A stretch of DNA of 64,000 nt. Origin: Exiguobacterium acetylicum DSM 20416. Its GTDB lineage: Bacteria > Bacillota > Bacilli > Exiguobacteriales > Exiguobacteriaceae. The stretch covers positions 1,478,501 to 1,542,500 of the forward strand of contig NZ_JNIR01000001.1 in NCBI RefSeq assembly GCF_000702605.1, in the 5' to 3' direction. Positions 56,727-64,000 of this stretch are shown here, piece by piece. Each line of letters opens with the position of its first letter. The stretch's first letter is position 1. The position numbers were made by a program, and so were the translations under genes. Below the pieces are notes generated by a model. It ran no database searches. It was not told the origin of the DNA and saw nothing but the letters and a program-made list of their open reading frames with translations.

Positions 56727-58295
56727 TCAATCCTCCGCTAACCAAGTACGTAATAATTTCGCAAACTCATCCGGATTGGATTCAGCGAGTTTTTCAAGCT
56801 GTTTGCGTTTGACTGCACCGTCGCTCGTATCTTCTGTTGATAATTCCGGAATTTCCGTCTCAATCGGTGTCCATTCCTCAAGTTCTTCGATTTCATTCGC
56901 TCTCCGTCGACGCATGAGGAGGATGACTGCTCCAATGACGAGGATTGCCGCTCCACCAAGGGCGAACCAAACCCACATCGGTGTTGCCGTCGTCGTTTTC
57001 GTCGCTGCCGTCGTTTCCGCGAATGGTCGAGACATGACAACGACCTTATTGGCAAGTTCTGCATCCGTCAGCGTTGCTTTCGCATCTGTCTTCGTTAATG
57101 ATGTCCGGATGATCGAGTACATCATCGTCTGTAAGTCAGTTTGTAGTTGTGGATCGATCTGATTCTGACCTTTTGGTGGCTCGACGATGATTTGAATTCC
57201 TAAATCACGAATCTCGTAAGGAGCTCCTGTGATTTGTTTTGTGATTCGATTGACTTCATAGTTGATGATATCGTGTGTTTTCTCACTCGTATCACCCGTC
57301 GTTCCAGTACCCGCTGGGAAATTCGTCGTCTCATTTTGCCCCGTACCTGCTGTACCAGCATTTGCAGAGCCTGTGTACGCTTCTGCTACTTTTTCAGCAG
57401 ACGTGACGATCCCTTCGATTTTATCGGGATCTACTGGCTCAACAAGCTTTTGTTCTTCCTGACGTTTCGTGACATCGACATCTGCCGTGACTGAAACGAG
57501 TGCTTTTTGTGGACCGAGAACGACAGATAGCATCTGCTGAATCTGCTTGCGTAAATCGTTTTCCGTCGTTTTCTTCAGCGCCATCGGATCGGTTCCACCC
57601 GCTGTTTGCGTAGCAGATCCTGGCTCGTAATACGTAAAATACTGATCCATGATCGTAATGTTTTCTTCTTTAAGGTTCGGAATACTCTTTGCAATCAAAT
57701 GATACAACCCTTGAACCGTCTGATTGTTAAGATTACTACCCGCGCTAGAAGTCAAGACGACAGAAACCGTTGAAGATTCCTTTTCATCAGATAGAAAAAC
57801 ACTCTTCTCCGGGAGAGTGATCATGACTTTTGCTGACTCGATCCCATTAACTTGTGTGATCAAGTTTTCAAGTTCCGTCTGCATCGTATCGCGTTCGAGA
57901 ATGTTCATCTCTTTATCCGTTGTTCCGAATCCAGCGTTTTCACTGAAGAAGGAATAGTCGATTTGACCGGATTTTGGTATACCAGCCGTCGCTAATTCGA
58001 CTTTTAAGTTTTCAACGTTTGCTTCTGGAACAAGTATCGTCACGCCATTTGCTTCAGTGACGACTTCCGATGCGATTCCATCTTCATTTAGCTTTTCCGT
58101 CACTTGCCCCGCCTCTTGAGGGGATAGCTTCGAATAAAGAGGCGTCATCGTTGGTTTAGATAACCAGATGATCGCAACAATCAACGCCGCTAAAACGACG
58201 ACGATGATTCCTAAAATCGTCGCCTTTTTCGCAAGTGACCATTCTTTCCATGTCGTATTCATAGCTCCTAATCGAGCTTTTAAACGTTCGTTCAT
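56727..58295 (-). CDS. fliF: Flagellar MS-ring protein FliF
   Basis: A 522-residue protein with two membrane segments (about 25-45 and 440-462) flanking ring-building domains (YscJ-like TPLYSKLSPQEAGQVTEKL first). The C-terminal tail ends in LAESNPDEFAKLLRTWLAED, which binds FliG. It lies between fliE and fliG. Confidence 0.96.
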   Translation of the reverse strand: MNERLKARLGAMNTTWKEWSLAKKATILGIIVVVLAALIVAIIWLSKPTMTPLYSKLSPQEAGQVTEKLNEDGIASEVVTEANGVTILVPEANVENLKVELATAGIPKSGQIDYSFFSENAGFGTTDKEMNILERDTMQTELENLITQVNGIESAKVMITLPEKSVFLSDEKESSTVSVVLTSSAGSNLNNQTVQGLYHLIAKSIPNLKEENITIMDQYFTYYEPGSATQTAGGTDPMALKKTTENDLRKQIQQMLSVVLGPQKALVSVTADVDVTKRQEEQKLVEPVDPDKIEGIVTSAEKVAEAYTGSANAGTAGTGQNETTNFPAGTGTTGDTSEKTHDIINYEVNRITKQITGAPYEIRDLGIQIIVEPPKGQNQIDPQLQTDLQTMMYSIIRTSLTKTDAKATLTDAELANKVVVMSRPFAETTAATKTTTATPMWVWFALGGAAILVIGAVILLMRRRRANEIEELEEWTPIETEIPELSTEDTSDGAVKRKQLEKLAESNPDEFAKLLRTWLAED

Positions 58296-58323
58296 TCAAC
58301 ATCTCCCACGCTTTCCTTAACAG

Positions 58324-58611
58324 TCACAGTTGCATACGCATCATTTCTTGGTATGCTTCGATGCCTTTGTTACGGACTTCAAGGGCGAGTTGCATAGAAA
58401 GCGATGCCTCTTCTGTTTTAATCATGATGTTATGTAGATCCGTCGTCTTTCCTGTCGCGAGATCGACACGAGCTTGAGATGAGGCGTGTTGCGTTGCATT
58501 CAGTCCGTTCATCGCCTCGCTGAGCACCTCACTAAAATCACTTGGTGTCGTCTTAGCGACTGTCTGCGTGGGTAGTACCATCTGCATGTTTTGAATTGGT
58601 TGAATTGCCAT
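58324..58611 (-). CDS. fliE: Flagellar hook-basal body protein FliE
   Basis: A 95-residue protein joining MS ring and rod. The family's C-terminal stretch MIKTEEASLSMQLALEVRNKGIEAYQEMMRMQL region is complete. It follows flgC as usual. Confidence 0.93.
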   Translation of the reverse strand: MAIQPIQNMQMVLPTQTVAKTTPSDFSEVLSEAMNGLNATQHASSQARVDLATGKTTDLHNIMIKTEEASLSMQLALEVRNKGIEAYQEMMRMQL

Positions 58612-58628
58612 CTCTTCATCTCCTCTAC

Positions 58629-59027
58629 TTATTTACCAATCTCCATCGCTTTGACGAGCATCGCTTTTGTCGCGTTCAAAGCCGTTACGTTCGCTTCGTA
58701 AGAGCGTGTCGCGCCCATCATGTCGACCATTTCTTTTAAGATATCGACATTAGGCATCTTGACGTACCCGAGTTCATCCGCATCTGGATGCGTCGGATTA
58801 TATTCTAATTTGAATGGTTCAGGATCCTTCTTCAATTCACTGACCGTGACACCATTGGCGGTCTCTTTCAACACAGCGAGTTTTCTCGCATACGGTTGCC
58901 ACTGTCCATTGACGAGCTCACCTCTTGTCGTTTGAGCATTCGCGATGTTTGCCGAGACTGTATCGAGCCGCAAACGCTGGGCAGTTAACCCGGATGCAGA
59001 CGTATGAAATCCGTTGAACATACTCAT
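58629..59027 (-). CDS. flgC: Flagellar proximal rod protein FlgC
   Basis: A 132-residue rod protein with the N-terminal SASGLTAQRLRLDTVSANIANAQTT and C-terminal MMGATRSYEANVTALNATKAM heptad regions that form the rod core. It is three bases from flgB. Confidence 0.95.
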   Translation of the reverse strand: MSMFNGFHTSASGLTAQRLRLDTVSANIANAQTTRGELVNGQWQPYARKLAVLKETANGVTVSELKKDPEPFKLEYNPTHPDADELGYVKMPNVDILKEMVDMMGATRSYEANVTALNATKAMLVKAMEIGK

Positions 59028-59030
59028 CGA

Positions 59031-59393
59031 TTACTTTCCTCCTCGGATAACAGACTGAATGCCAGAGAATTTGCGATTCAACTGTTCGACCAACGCCTCG
59101 TACTCAATTTGATTGCGTGATAATTCAGACATCTCAAGATCGATATCGACACCATTTCCATCGTTACGCATCGTATTTGGTCGATCGACGATGCTACCAG
59201 AAGTTCCGATTGTTGCGTGTCGCTTTAAACTCATTTTCATCTCTGAATCGAGCACATCTCCAAAAGTGACACGCTTTGCCTTATACCCAGGCGTATCGAC
59301 ATTCGAGATGTTCTTAGCGATAACTTCCTGTGCCATAACCGTTCGATTGACAGCTTGTGTCATTACGTTATAGTCAGACCCTAACCAATTCAT
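59031..59393 (-). CDS. flgB: Flagellar proximal rod protein FlgB
   Basis: A 120-residue rod protein, first gene of the fla/che operon. QEVIAKNISNVDTPGYKAKRV at the N-terminal side is characteristic. The ATG at 59393 follows GGAGGAAAGAAG; 13 upstream codons have no ribosome site and do not match the family. About 250 bases without a gene precede it, holding the codY terminator and the operon's control region. Confidence 0.95.
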   Translation of the reverse strand: MNWLGSDYNVMTQAVNRTVMAQEVIAKNISNVDTPGYKAKRVTFGDVLDSEMKMSLKRHATIGTSGSIVDRPNTMRNDGNGVDIDLEMSELSRNQIEYEALVEQLNRKFSGIQSVIRGGK

Positions 59394-59415
59394 CTTCTTT
59401 CCTCCACTCATGGAA

Positions 59416-59449
59416 ACTATATTCAAATTCACGACAAAAAGTAAGTCGT
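59416..59449 (-). promoter_or_regulatory. Candidate fla/che promoter with inverted repeat
   Basis: A -10 box TATAGT (59416-59421) with a poor -35 TTACTT (59439-59444), 17 bases apart. An inverted repeat ACGAC-N9-GTCGT (59431-59449) covers the -35, which could be an operator. The gene-free stretch 59394-59642 is very AT-rich; a TTGACC further upstream has no good -10 partner. No convincing SigD-type promoter was found. Confidence 0.3.
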
Positions 59450-59586
59450 TAGTAACATATCTGAAATAATTGAAACAAATAGGTCAATGTTTGAAAAGAA
59501 GTTTTTTGAAAAATAAGGTAATGAGATGTTAATAATGTGTTTTTTATTCCCTTTTCTTATAAAAATGATAAATAATACCTAGTCAA

Positions 59587-59617
59587 ACAAAAAAGACCTA
59601 GTGCTTAACTAGGTCTT
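59587..59617 (-). terminator. Intrinsic terminator after codY
   Basis: AAGACCTAGT pairs with ACTAGGTCTT around a 5-base loop, followed by TTTTGTTTG on the minus strand. It closes the xerC-hslV-hslU-codY operon and separates it from fla/che. Confidence 0.93.
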
Positions 59618-59642
59618 CTCTCTATAAGCAGCAATTCCCTTT

Positions 59643-60422
59643 TTAGTTCGATTTAATTCGTTCTAATTCATATAGGAAATTATCGTTTAAGATTTTGATG
59701 TATGTTCCCTTCATCCCGAGCGAACGTGACTCGATGACTCCTGCACTTTCGAGCTTACGAAGCGCATTGACGATGACGGAACGAGTAATACCGACACGAT
59801 CCGCAATCTTTGAAGCGACGAGTAACCCTTCATTTCCTTCAAGCTCTTCGAAGATATGCTCAATCGCTTCGAGTTCCGAATAAGACAGTGAATTGATCGC
59901 CATCTGAACGACAGCTTTCTTCCGTGCTTTATCTTCCGCCTCATGAGCCTTTTCACGAAGGATCTCCATCCCGACGACTGTCGCACCATACTCTGCCAGC
60001 ACGAGGTCTTCTTCGTTAAAGTCTTCAACCATACGACCGAGGACAAGCGTACCAAGGCGTTCTCCACCACCGATGATTGGTACGATCGTCGTTTTCGACG
60101 TTTCGAACGTGTCACGGTTATCGACTGGGAATGCCGTATGTTCGCTATCGATGGCAATGTTTGCCGTCGTTTCCGTGACGTTAAATAATTTTTTCGTGTA
60201 ATCTTCCGGGAATTGACGTTCTTCTAAGAAACCACGGACCCGGTCATTTTCGATTTGTTGCTTGATTGCGATACCCAGTAACTTACCGCGCCGACTTACG
60301 ATGAATGTGTTTGATTCCATGACTTCACTGAGACGGTCAGCCATGACCTTGAAATCAACATGTGTGCTCGCTTCCTGTTGTAACATCGTATTCAGCTTCC
60401 GCGTTTTCGCCAATAAATTCAT
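59643..60422 (-). CDS. codY: Global nutritional repressor CodY
   Basis: A 259-residue GTP- and branched-chain-amino-acid-sensing repressor. The N-terminal GAF domain ([36 protein letters not shown]) and C-terminal winged helix ([26 protein letters not shown]) are complete. The start ATG at 60422 gives [11 protein letters not shown] and lies eight bases after GGAGG. As in B. subtilis it ends the xerC-hslV-hslU operon upstream of fla/che, which CodY represses there. Confidence 0.97.
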   Translation of the reverse strand: MNLLAKTRKLNTMLQQEASTHVDFKVMADRLSEVMESNTFIVSRRGKLLGIAIKQQIENDRVRGFLEERQFPEDYTKKLFNVTETTANIAIDSEHTAFPVDNRDTFETSKTTIVPIIGGGERLGTLVLGRMVEDFNEEDLVLAEYGATVVGMEILREKAHEAEDKARKKAVVQMAINSLSYSELEAIEHIFEELEGNEGLLVASKIADRVGITRSVIVNALRKLESAGVIESRSLGMKGTYIKILNDNFLYELERIKSN

Positions 60423-60438
60423 TTTTTCTTCCTCCACT

Positions 60439-61812
60439 TTATAAGATGAACTGACTTAAGTCACGATCATCTGCTACTTTTCCAACTCGATCCGTCACGT
60501 ATTGTGGCGTGATCGTCACATCCGTTTCCGGCATATCTGCTGCTTCGAAAGATAATTCCTCGAGCACGCGCTCCATGATCGTATACAAGCGCCGCGCTCC
60601 GATATTATCCGTCTCATCGTTCACTTGTGCAGCAATCCGTGCGATTTCACGAATGGCTTCTTCTGTAAAGGTGACATGAACATGCTCTGCCCCTAATAAT
60701 GCTTTATATTGTTTGAGTAATGCTTGATTCGGTTCAGTCAAAATTTTGACAAAGTCATCTTCTGTCAAACTATCGAGTTCGACACGGATCGGAAAACGAC
60801 CTTGGAGTTCAGGAATCAGATCAGATGGTTTCGCCATATGGAACGCACCTGCAGCGATGAACAAGATATGATCCGTCTTGACTGGACCATATTTCGTAAC
60901 GATCGTCGATCCTTCAACGATCGGTAAGATGTCCCGCTGAACACCCTCTCGTGAAACACCTGCTGAATCATGTCCTTTTGTCGCAATCTTATCGATCTCA
61001 TCGACGAAGATGATCCCCATTTGTTCTGCGCGACGGACCGCTTCGTCATGGACTTCGTTCAAGTCAAGCAACCGTTCCGCTTCTTCCGCTGTCAAGATCG
61101 GTCGCGCTTCTTTGACTGTGAGTTGACGCTTCTTCGTTTTCTTCGGCATGACTTGTCCGAGCATATCCTGAAGATTCGCAAGCCCCTCCATACCTTGTTG
61201 CCCAGAGAATAAATCCACTTGACGTTCTTCGACATCGACTTCGATCATTCGATCCTCGAGTTGCCCCGTCAGTAATTGCTGACGAAGTAACGAACGGTCG
61301 GCTGTCGCTTCCGATGTATCCGGCTCTTGTTGCTTTTGGTTCCCACCGAACAACATCTCAAACGGATTCGTTCCACCACCGAGACTAGATGACGCTTTTT
61401 TCCCAGACAACGCATCAACGATTCGTTCGTTCGCCACTGCTTCCGCTCGATCCTTGAGCGCTTCTTTTTTCTCATCTTTGACAAGACGAAGAGACGCTTC
61501 CACGAGATCCCGCACCATTGACTCCACATCACGACCGACGTACCCTACTTCCGTGAACTTCGTTGCTTCAATCTTGACGAATGGCGCCCGAACGAGTTTC
61601 GCGAGGCGTCGCGCAATTTCCGTCTTTCCGACACCGGTAGGTCCGATCATCAGAATGTTCTTCGGTGTGACTTCGTCCCGCATCGATGCATCGAGTAACT
61701 GTCGACGATAACGATTTCGTAAAGCAATCGCCACCGCACGTTTAGCATCTGCTTGTCCGATGACATGTTCATTCAACTTCTCGACGATTTGTCTTGGCGT
61801 CAATTCATGCAT
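60439..61812 (-). CDS. hslU: ATP-dependent protease ATPase HslU (ClpY)
   Basis: A 457-residue AAA+ unfoldase. Walker [10 protein letters not shown] (about residues 59-67), the GYVGRDVE pore motif, Walker [10 protein letters not shown] and the C-terminal tail LSQFIL that activates HslV are all present. The start ATG at 61812 is eight bases after GGAGG, inside the end of hslV. Confidence 0.97.
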   Translation of the reverse strand: MHELTPRQIVEKLNEHVIGQADAKRAVAIALRNRYRRQLLDASMRDEVTPKNILMIGPTGVGKTEIARRLAKLVRAPFVKIEATKFTEVGYVGRDVESMVRDLVEASLRLVKDEKKEALKDRAEAVANERIVDALSGKKASSSLGGGTNPFEMLFGGNQKQQEPDTSEATADRSLLRQQLLTGQLEDRMIEVDVEERQVDLFSGQQGMEGLANLQDMLGQVMPKKTKKRQLTVKEARPILTAEEAERLLDLNEVHDEAVRRAEQMGIIFVDEIDKIATKGHDSAGVSREGVQRDILPIVEGSTIVTKYGPVKTDHILFIAAGAFHMAKPSDLIPELQGRFPIRVELDSLTEDDFVKILTEPNQALLKQYKALLGAEHVHVTFTEEAIREIARIAAQVNDETDNIGARRLYTIMERVLEELSFEAADMPETDVTITPQYVTDRVGKVADDRDLSQFIL

Positions 61813-62356
61813 GGTCATTGCCTCCGATCGTTTCTAGGATGATTTGATCGTTCGTAAAGACACAGAGTTCACCAGCCGTCTCAAGAGCTGCGCGGGCGAT
61901 TTCCTCTGCCGTGAGATGACTTGCGTGTCGAGCTAACGCGCGACCTGCTGCAAGCGCATAATTACCACCTGAACCGATTGCGAGAATGCCATCATCCGGT
62001 TCAATGACTTCCCCGTTTCCGGATACAAGTAAGAGATGTGTTCCATCCATGACGAGTAAGAGTGCTTCTAGTTGACGCAGCATCTTATCGCCTCGCCATT
62101 CCTTCGCTAGCTCAACTGCTGCCCGTTGTAAGTTCCCGTTATACATTTCAAGCTTCGCTTCGAATTTTTCAAAGAGTGTAAACGCGTCCGCGACACTTCC
62201 AGCAAATCCGGCAATGACTTTTCCACCATAGAGGCGCCGTACTTTTTTCGCACTTTTCTTCATGATGACTTGGTTTCCGAAAGTCACCTGTCCGTCTCCG
62301 CTCATCGCGGATTGTCCGTTATGTTGAATCGCAAAAATCGTCGTTGCATGAAACAT
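61805..62356 (-). CDS. hslV: ATP-dependent protease peptidase HslV (ClpQ)
   Basis: A 183-residue proteasome-like peptidase. The sequence starts [14 protein letters not shown], so processing would expose the Thr of [29 protein letters not shown] and [14 protein letters not shown] are conserved. B. subtilis ClpQ starts MSSFHATTIF and is reported to use its N-terminal Ser; that residue is absent here. The ATG at 62356 follows GGGAGGAAACATTG. Confidence 0.96.
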   Translation of the reverse strand: MFHATTIFAIQHNGQSAMSGDGQVTFGNQVIMKKSAKKVRRLYGGKVIAGFAGSVADAFTLFEKFEAKLEMYNGNLQRAAVELAKEWRGDKMLRQLEALLLVMDGTHLLLVSGNGEVIEPDDGILAIGSGGNYALAAGRALARHASHLTAEEIARAALETAGELCVFTNDQIILETIGGNDHA

Positions 62357-62370
62357 CAATGTTTCCTCCC

Positions 62371-63249
62371 TTAGGCACGAGGATGTGCTTGTTGATAAAC
62401 ATGTCGTAATCGTTCCGTCGTTACGTGTGTGTACTGACCGGTCGTCGACAGCGATGCGTGTCCAAGTAACTCTTGGACTGCTCGCAAATCGGCGCCTCTT
62501 TCCAGTAAATCTGTCGCGAAACTATGACGAAGCGCATGTGGTGTCACATGTTTCCCAACAAGTTGTTCCCCTTTTTTCATGATTTTCCGAATCGCATCCG
62601 TCGTCAATCGACGCCCTGAATGAGACAAGAATAACGCTTGCTCATGACCTGCGACTGGATCTCGTGATGGTAAGTACAGTTCTAATGCATCTTTAGCAAA
62701 GGTTCCAATTGGTGCGATGCGTTCTTTCCCACCTTTTCCATACACATGGACGTAGGAGTGATCAGTCGCGAGATCACGAAGATCAAGTTGAACGACCTCG
62801 CTGACCCGCATACCCGTCGCATATAAAAGTTCTACTAACGCCACATTCCGGTTGCCAAGCGTATCACTCGATCGAAAGGCATCGAGGAAACGTTCATATT
62901 CCGTTGGAACGAGGAATGTCGGAAGTCCTTGTTGTCGTTTTGGTGCTTTTAATCCATCGAATGGATTAGGCTCATCGGTGTCACGTGTCAAAAAACGACC
63001 AAATTGTTTGAGGCAGGAAACTTTTTGTGCAATCGTCGCCCGCGCCAGCTCCTGATCGTAAAGAGCATACAAATAACGCCGTGCACTTGCCAATTCAATC
63101 GATCGTAACTGATGATCGCGGCAAAAAGCGGCGTATTGTCGAAGTGTTTGATCATAAGAGCGACCTGTATTCGGAGATAATTGACGTTCAATATGAACAT
63201 ACCGCATAAAATCTTCTAGCAGTCGCTCAAAAGCAGTGTCTATCCCCAT
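62371..63249 (-). CDS. xerC: Tyrosine recombinase XerC (CodV)
   Basis: A 292-residue site-specific recombinase that resolves chromosome dimers. The N-terminal SAM-like domain (about 10-95) is followed by the catalytic domain with Arg in [19 protein letters not shown], the second His in [13 protein letters not shown], and Tyr in TGQYTHV. The start is the ATG at 63249 after AGAAGGGGGCGCATTC. It is the first gene of the operon behind a strong promoter. Confidence 0.95.
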   Translation of the reverse strand: MGIDTAFERLLEDFMRYVHIERQLSPNTGRSYDQTLRQYAAFCRDHQLRSIELASARRYLYALYDQELARATIAQKVSCLKQFGRFLTRDTDEPNPFDGLKAPKRQQGLPTFLVPTEYERFLDAFRSSDTLGNRNVALVELLYATGMRVSEVVQLDLRDLATDHSYVHVYGKGGKERIAPIGTFAKDALELYLPSRDPVAGHEQALFLSHSGRRLTTDAIRKIMKKGEQLVGKHVTPHALRHSFATDLLERGADLRAVQELLGHASLSTTGQYTHVTTERLRHVYQQAHPRA

Positions 63250-63291
63250 GAATGCGCCCCCTTCTGACCATTTCATTCTCGAATCGCCCTT

Positions 63292-63320
63292 AGCATAGCA
63301 CAGACCAAGTAGTCTGACAA
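63292..63320 (-). promoter_or_regulatory. Sigma-A promoter of xerC-hslV-hslU-codY
   Basis: A -35 box TTGTCA (63315-63320) and -10 box TATGCT (63292-63297), 17 bases apart, about 40 bases before xerC and downstream of the trmFO terminator. Confidence 0.82.
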
Positions 63321-63370
63321 TAGACCAAAAACCGAAAAATTAACGAAATTATCGCGCTTTTATGACAAAT

Positions 63371-63415
63371 TAAGAAATGGGGAGAAAGAGCGCTGAATCA
63401 CGCCTTTCTCCCCAT
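63371..63415 (-). terminator. Intrinsic terminator after trmFO
   Basis: A 12-base-pair perfect stem (ATGGGGAGAAAG with CTTTCTCCCCAT) followed by TTCTTAATTT on the minus strand, starting about 7 bases past trmFO. Confidence 0.88.
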
Positions 63416-63421
63416 CAAAAA

Positions 63422-64000
63422 TCACATATCCGTGAAATCTTTGATTGCTTCAAGTGCTCGCTCTGCGTAGAGCGCATACTTCTCAGGTTTTTTCATCCGA
63501 ACCGGATGACCAACGAGTGCTGGTACCAATCCGAAGTTGGCATTCATTGGCTGGAAGTTCTTCCCTTCCGCCGTCGTGATATAGTGCGACATCGCACCCA
63601 TCATCGTTTCCTGCGGGAACGTAACCGGTTCCGCCTCATTGACGAGACGTGCCGCGTTAATTCCTGCCGTTAAGCCGGACGCTGCTGACTCGACGTACCC
63701 TTCGACACCTGTCATTTGACCAGCAAAGAACAAGTCGTCACGTGTACGTGTCTGATACGTTGGCTTTAACAAATTCGGTGAGTTGACGAACGTGTTACGG
63801 TGCATGACACCATAACGGACGATTTCTGCATTCTCAAGACCAGGAATCAAGCGAATGATCCGCTTTTGTTCGCCCCATTTCAAATGTGTCTGGAAGCCGA
63901 CAAGGTTGAACAATGTTCCAGCTGAGTTATCTTGACGCAATTGAACGACAGCATATGGCCGTTTGCCTGTCTTCGGATCTTCAAGTCCGACTGGCTTCAT
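63422..64000 (-). CDS. trmFO: tRNA (uracil-54) methyltransferase TrmFO, C-terminal part
   Basis: The visible 192 residues are the C-terminal part of the folate- and FAD-dependent enzyme that makes ribothymidine at tRNA position 54. Characteristic stretches: [41 protein letters not shown], and [19 protein letters not shown]. The 5' part lies beyond the right edge; the Met at 64000 is internal. It precedes xerC as in Bacillus (gid-codV). Confidence 0.93.
   Translation of the reverse strand: MKPVGLEDPKTGKRPYAVVQLRQDNSAGTLFNLVGFQTHLKWGEQKRIIRLIPGLENAEIVRYGVMHRNTFVNSPNLLKPTYQTRTRDDLFFAGQMTGVEGYVESAASGLTAGINAARLVNEAEPVTFPQETMMGAMSHYITTAEGKNFQPMNANFGLVPALVGHPVRMKKPEKYALYAERALEAIKDFTDM

Noticed and set aside
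59461-59480. CodY box upstream of flgB
   Set aside because: The best match around TTTCAGATAT has about six mismatches to the 15-base consensus, too weak to call.
59450-59500. SigD-type promoter (TAAA-N15-GCCGATAT) before flgB
   Set aside because: Only a TCAGATAT-like -10 is seen; no TAAA stands at the right distance.
1-64000. Prophage, insertion sequence, CRISPR or defence island
   Set aside because: Every large ORF is a conserved housekeeping, wall, motility or transport gene; no transposase, integrase other than XerC, or repeat array is seen.

Overview
The window reads as a chromosomal stretch from a moderate-GC, flagellated, probably non-sporulating member of the Bacillales. Gene order and protein sequences resemble Exiguobacterium; that genus call is inference from recognition, not a database search. 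All 65 genes recognised lie on the minus strand, so transcription runs from base 64000 towards base 1. There are no rRNA or tRNA genes, CRISPR arrays, insertion sequences or prophage genes. Gene order closely follows the Bacillus subtilis xerC(codV)-codY-fla/che-rpsB-polC-nusA-pnp-spoIIIE chromosome, minus the sporulation genes found there. Layout in transcription order: (1) 64000-59587 holds the end of trmFO, then xerC-hslV-hslU-codY from a clear sigma-A promoter. (2) 59393-35082 is one fla/che operon of 31 genes. It runs from the proximal rod, MS ring, switch and type III export ATPase genes, through hook, stator-associated and C-ring genes, the export gate and flhF/flhG, to chemotaxis (cheA, cheW, cheC, cheD), sigD and a SwrB-like gene. 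cheB is missing from its usual place between flhG and cheA. (3) 34952-26020 carries rpsB, tsf, pyrH, frr, uppS, cdsA, dxr, rseP and proS, a translation, nucleotide, isoprenoid and envelope run with intrinsic terminators in several gaps. (4) 25941-16749 holds polC and then the nusA operon (rimP-nusA-rnpM-ylxQ-infB-rbfA). (5) 16734-12081 has truB-ribF, rpsO and pnp. (6) 12055-7337 holds mlpA followed by a compact cell-wall group: murE with a Lys-type DDPR motif, a FemABX peptidyltransferase and an M15 peptidoglycan peptidase. (7) 7317-3301 has an RNase J gene and ftsK. (8) 3155-1 is a nucleoside-uptake-like locus: two BMP-family lipoproteins flanking a GntR/UTRA regulator whose reading frame is broken by one base at a run of six A. 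Regulation is unusually readable. Seven promoters have -35 and -10 boxes 17 bases apart. About thirteen intrinsic terminators are visible, and many sit directly in front of the next gene's ribosome binding site, so that gene can only be reached by readthrough. One of these lies in the rimP-nusA leader and matches the attenuator arrangement known for NusA autoregulation in B. subtilis. The BMP locus shows catabolite-response (cre) palindromes and a set of related palindromes that look like operators of the broken GntR regulator. No clearly novel system is present. The best leads are the frameshifted regulator with its operators, the Lys-type cell-wall cluster, the missing cheB and the terminator-before-RBS pattern.
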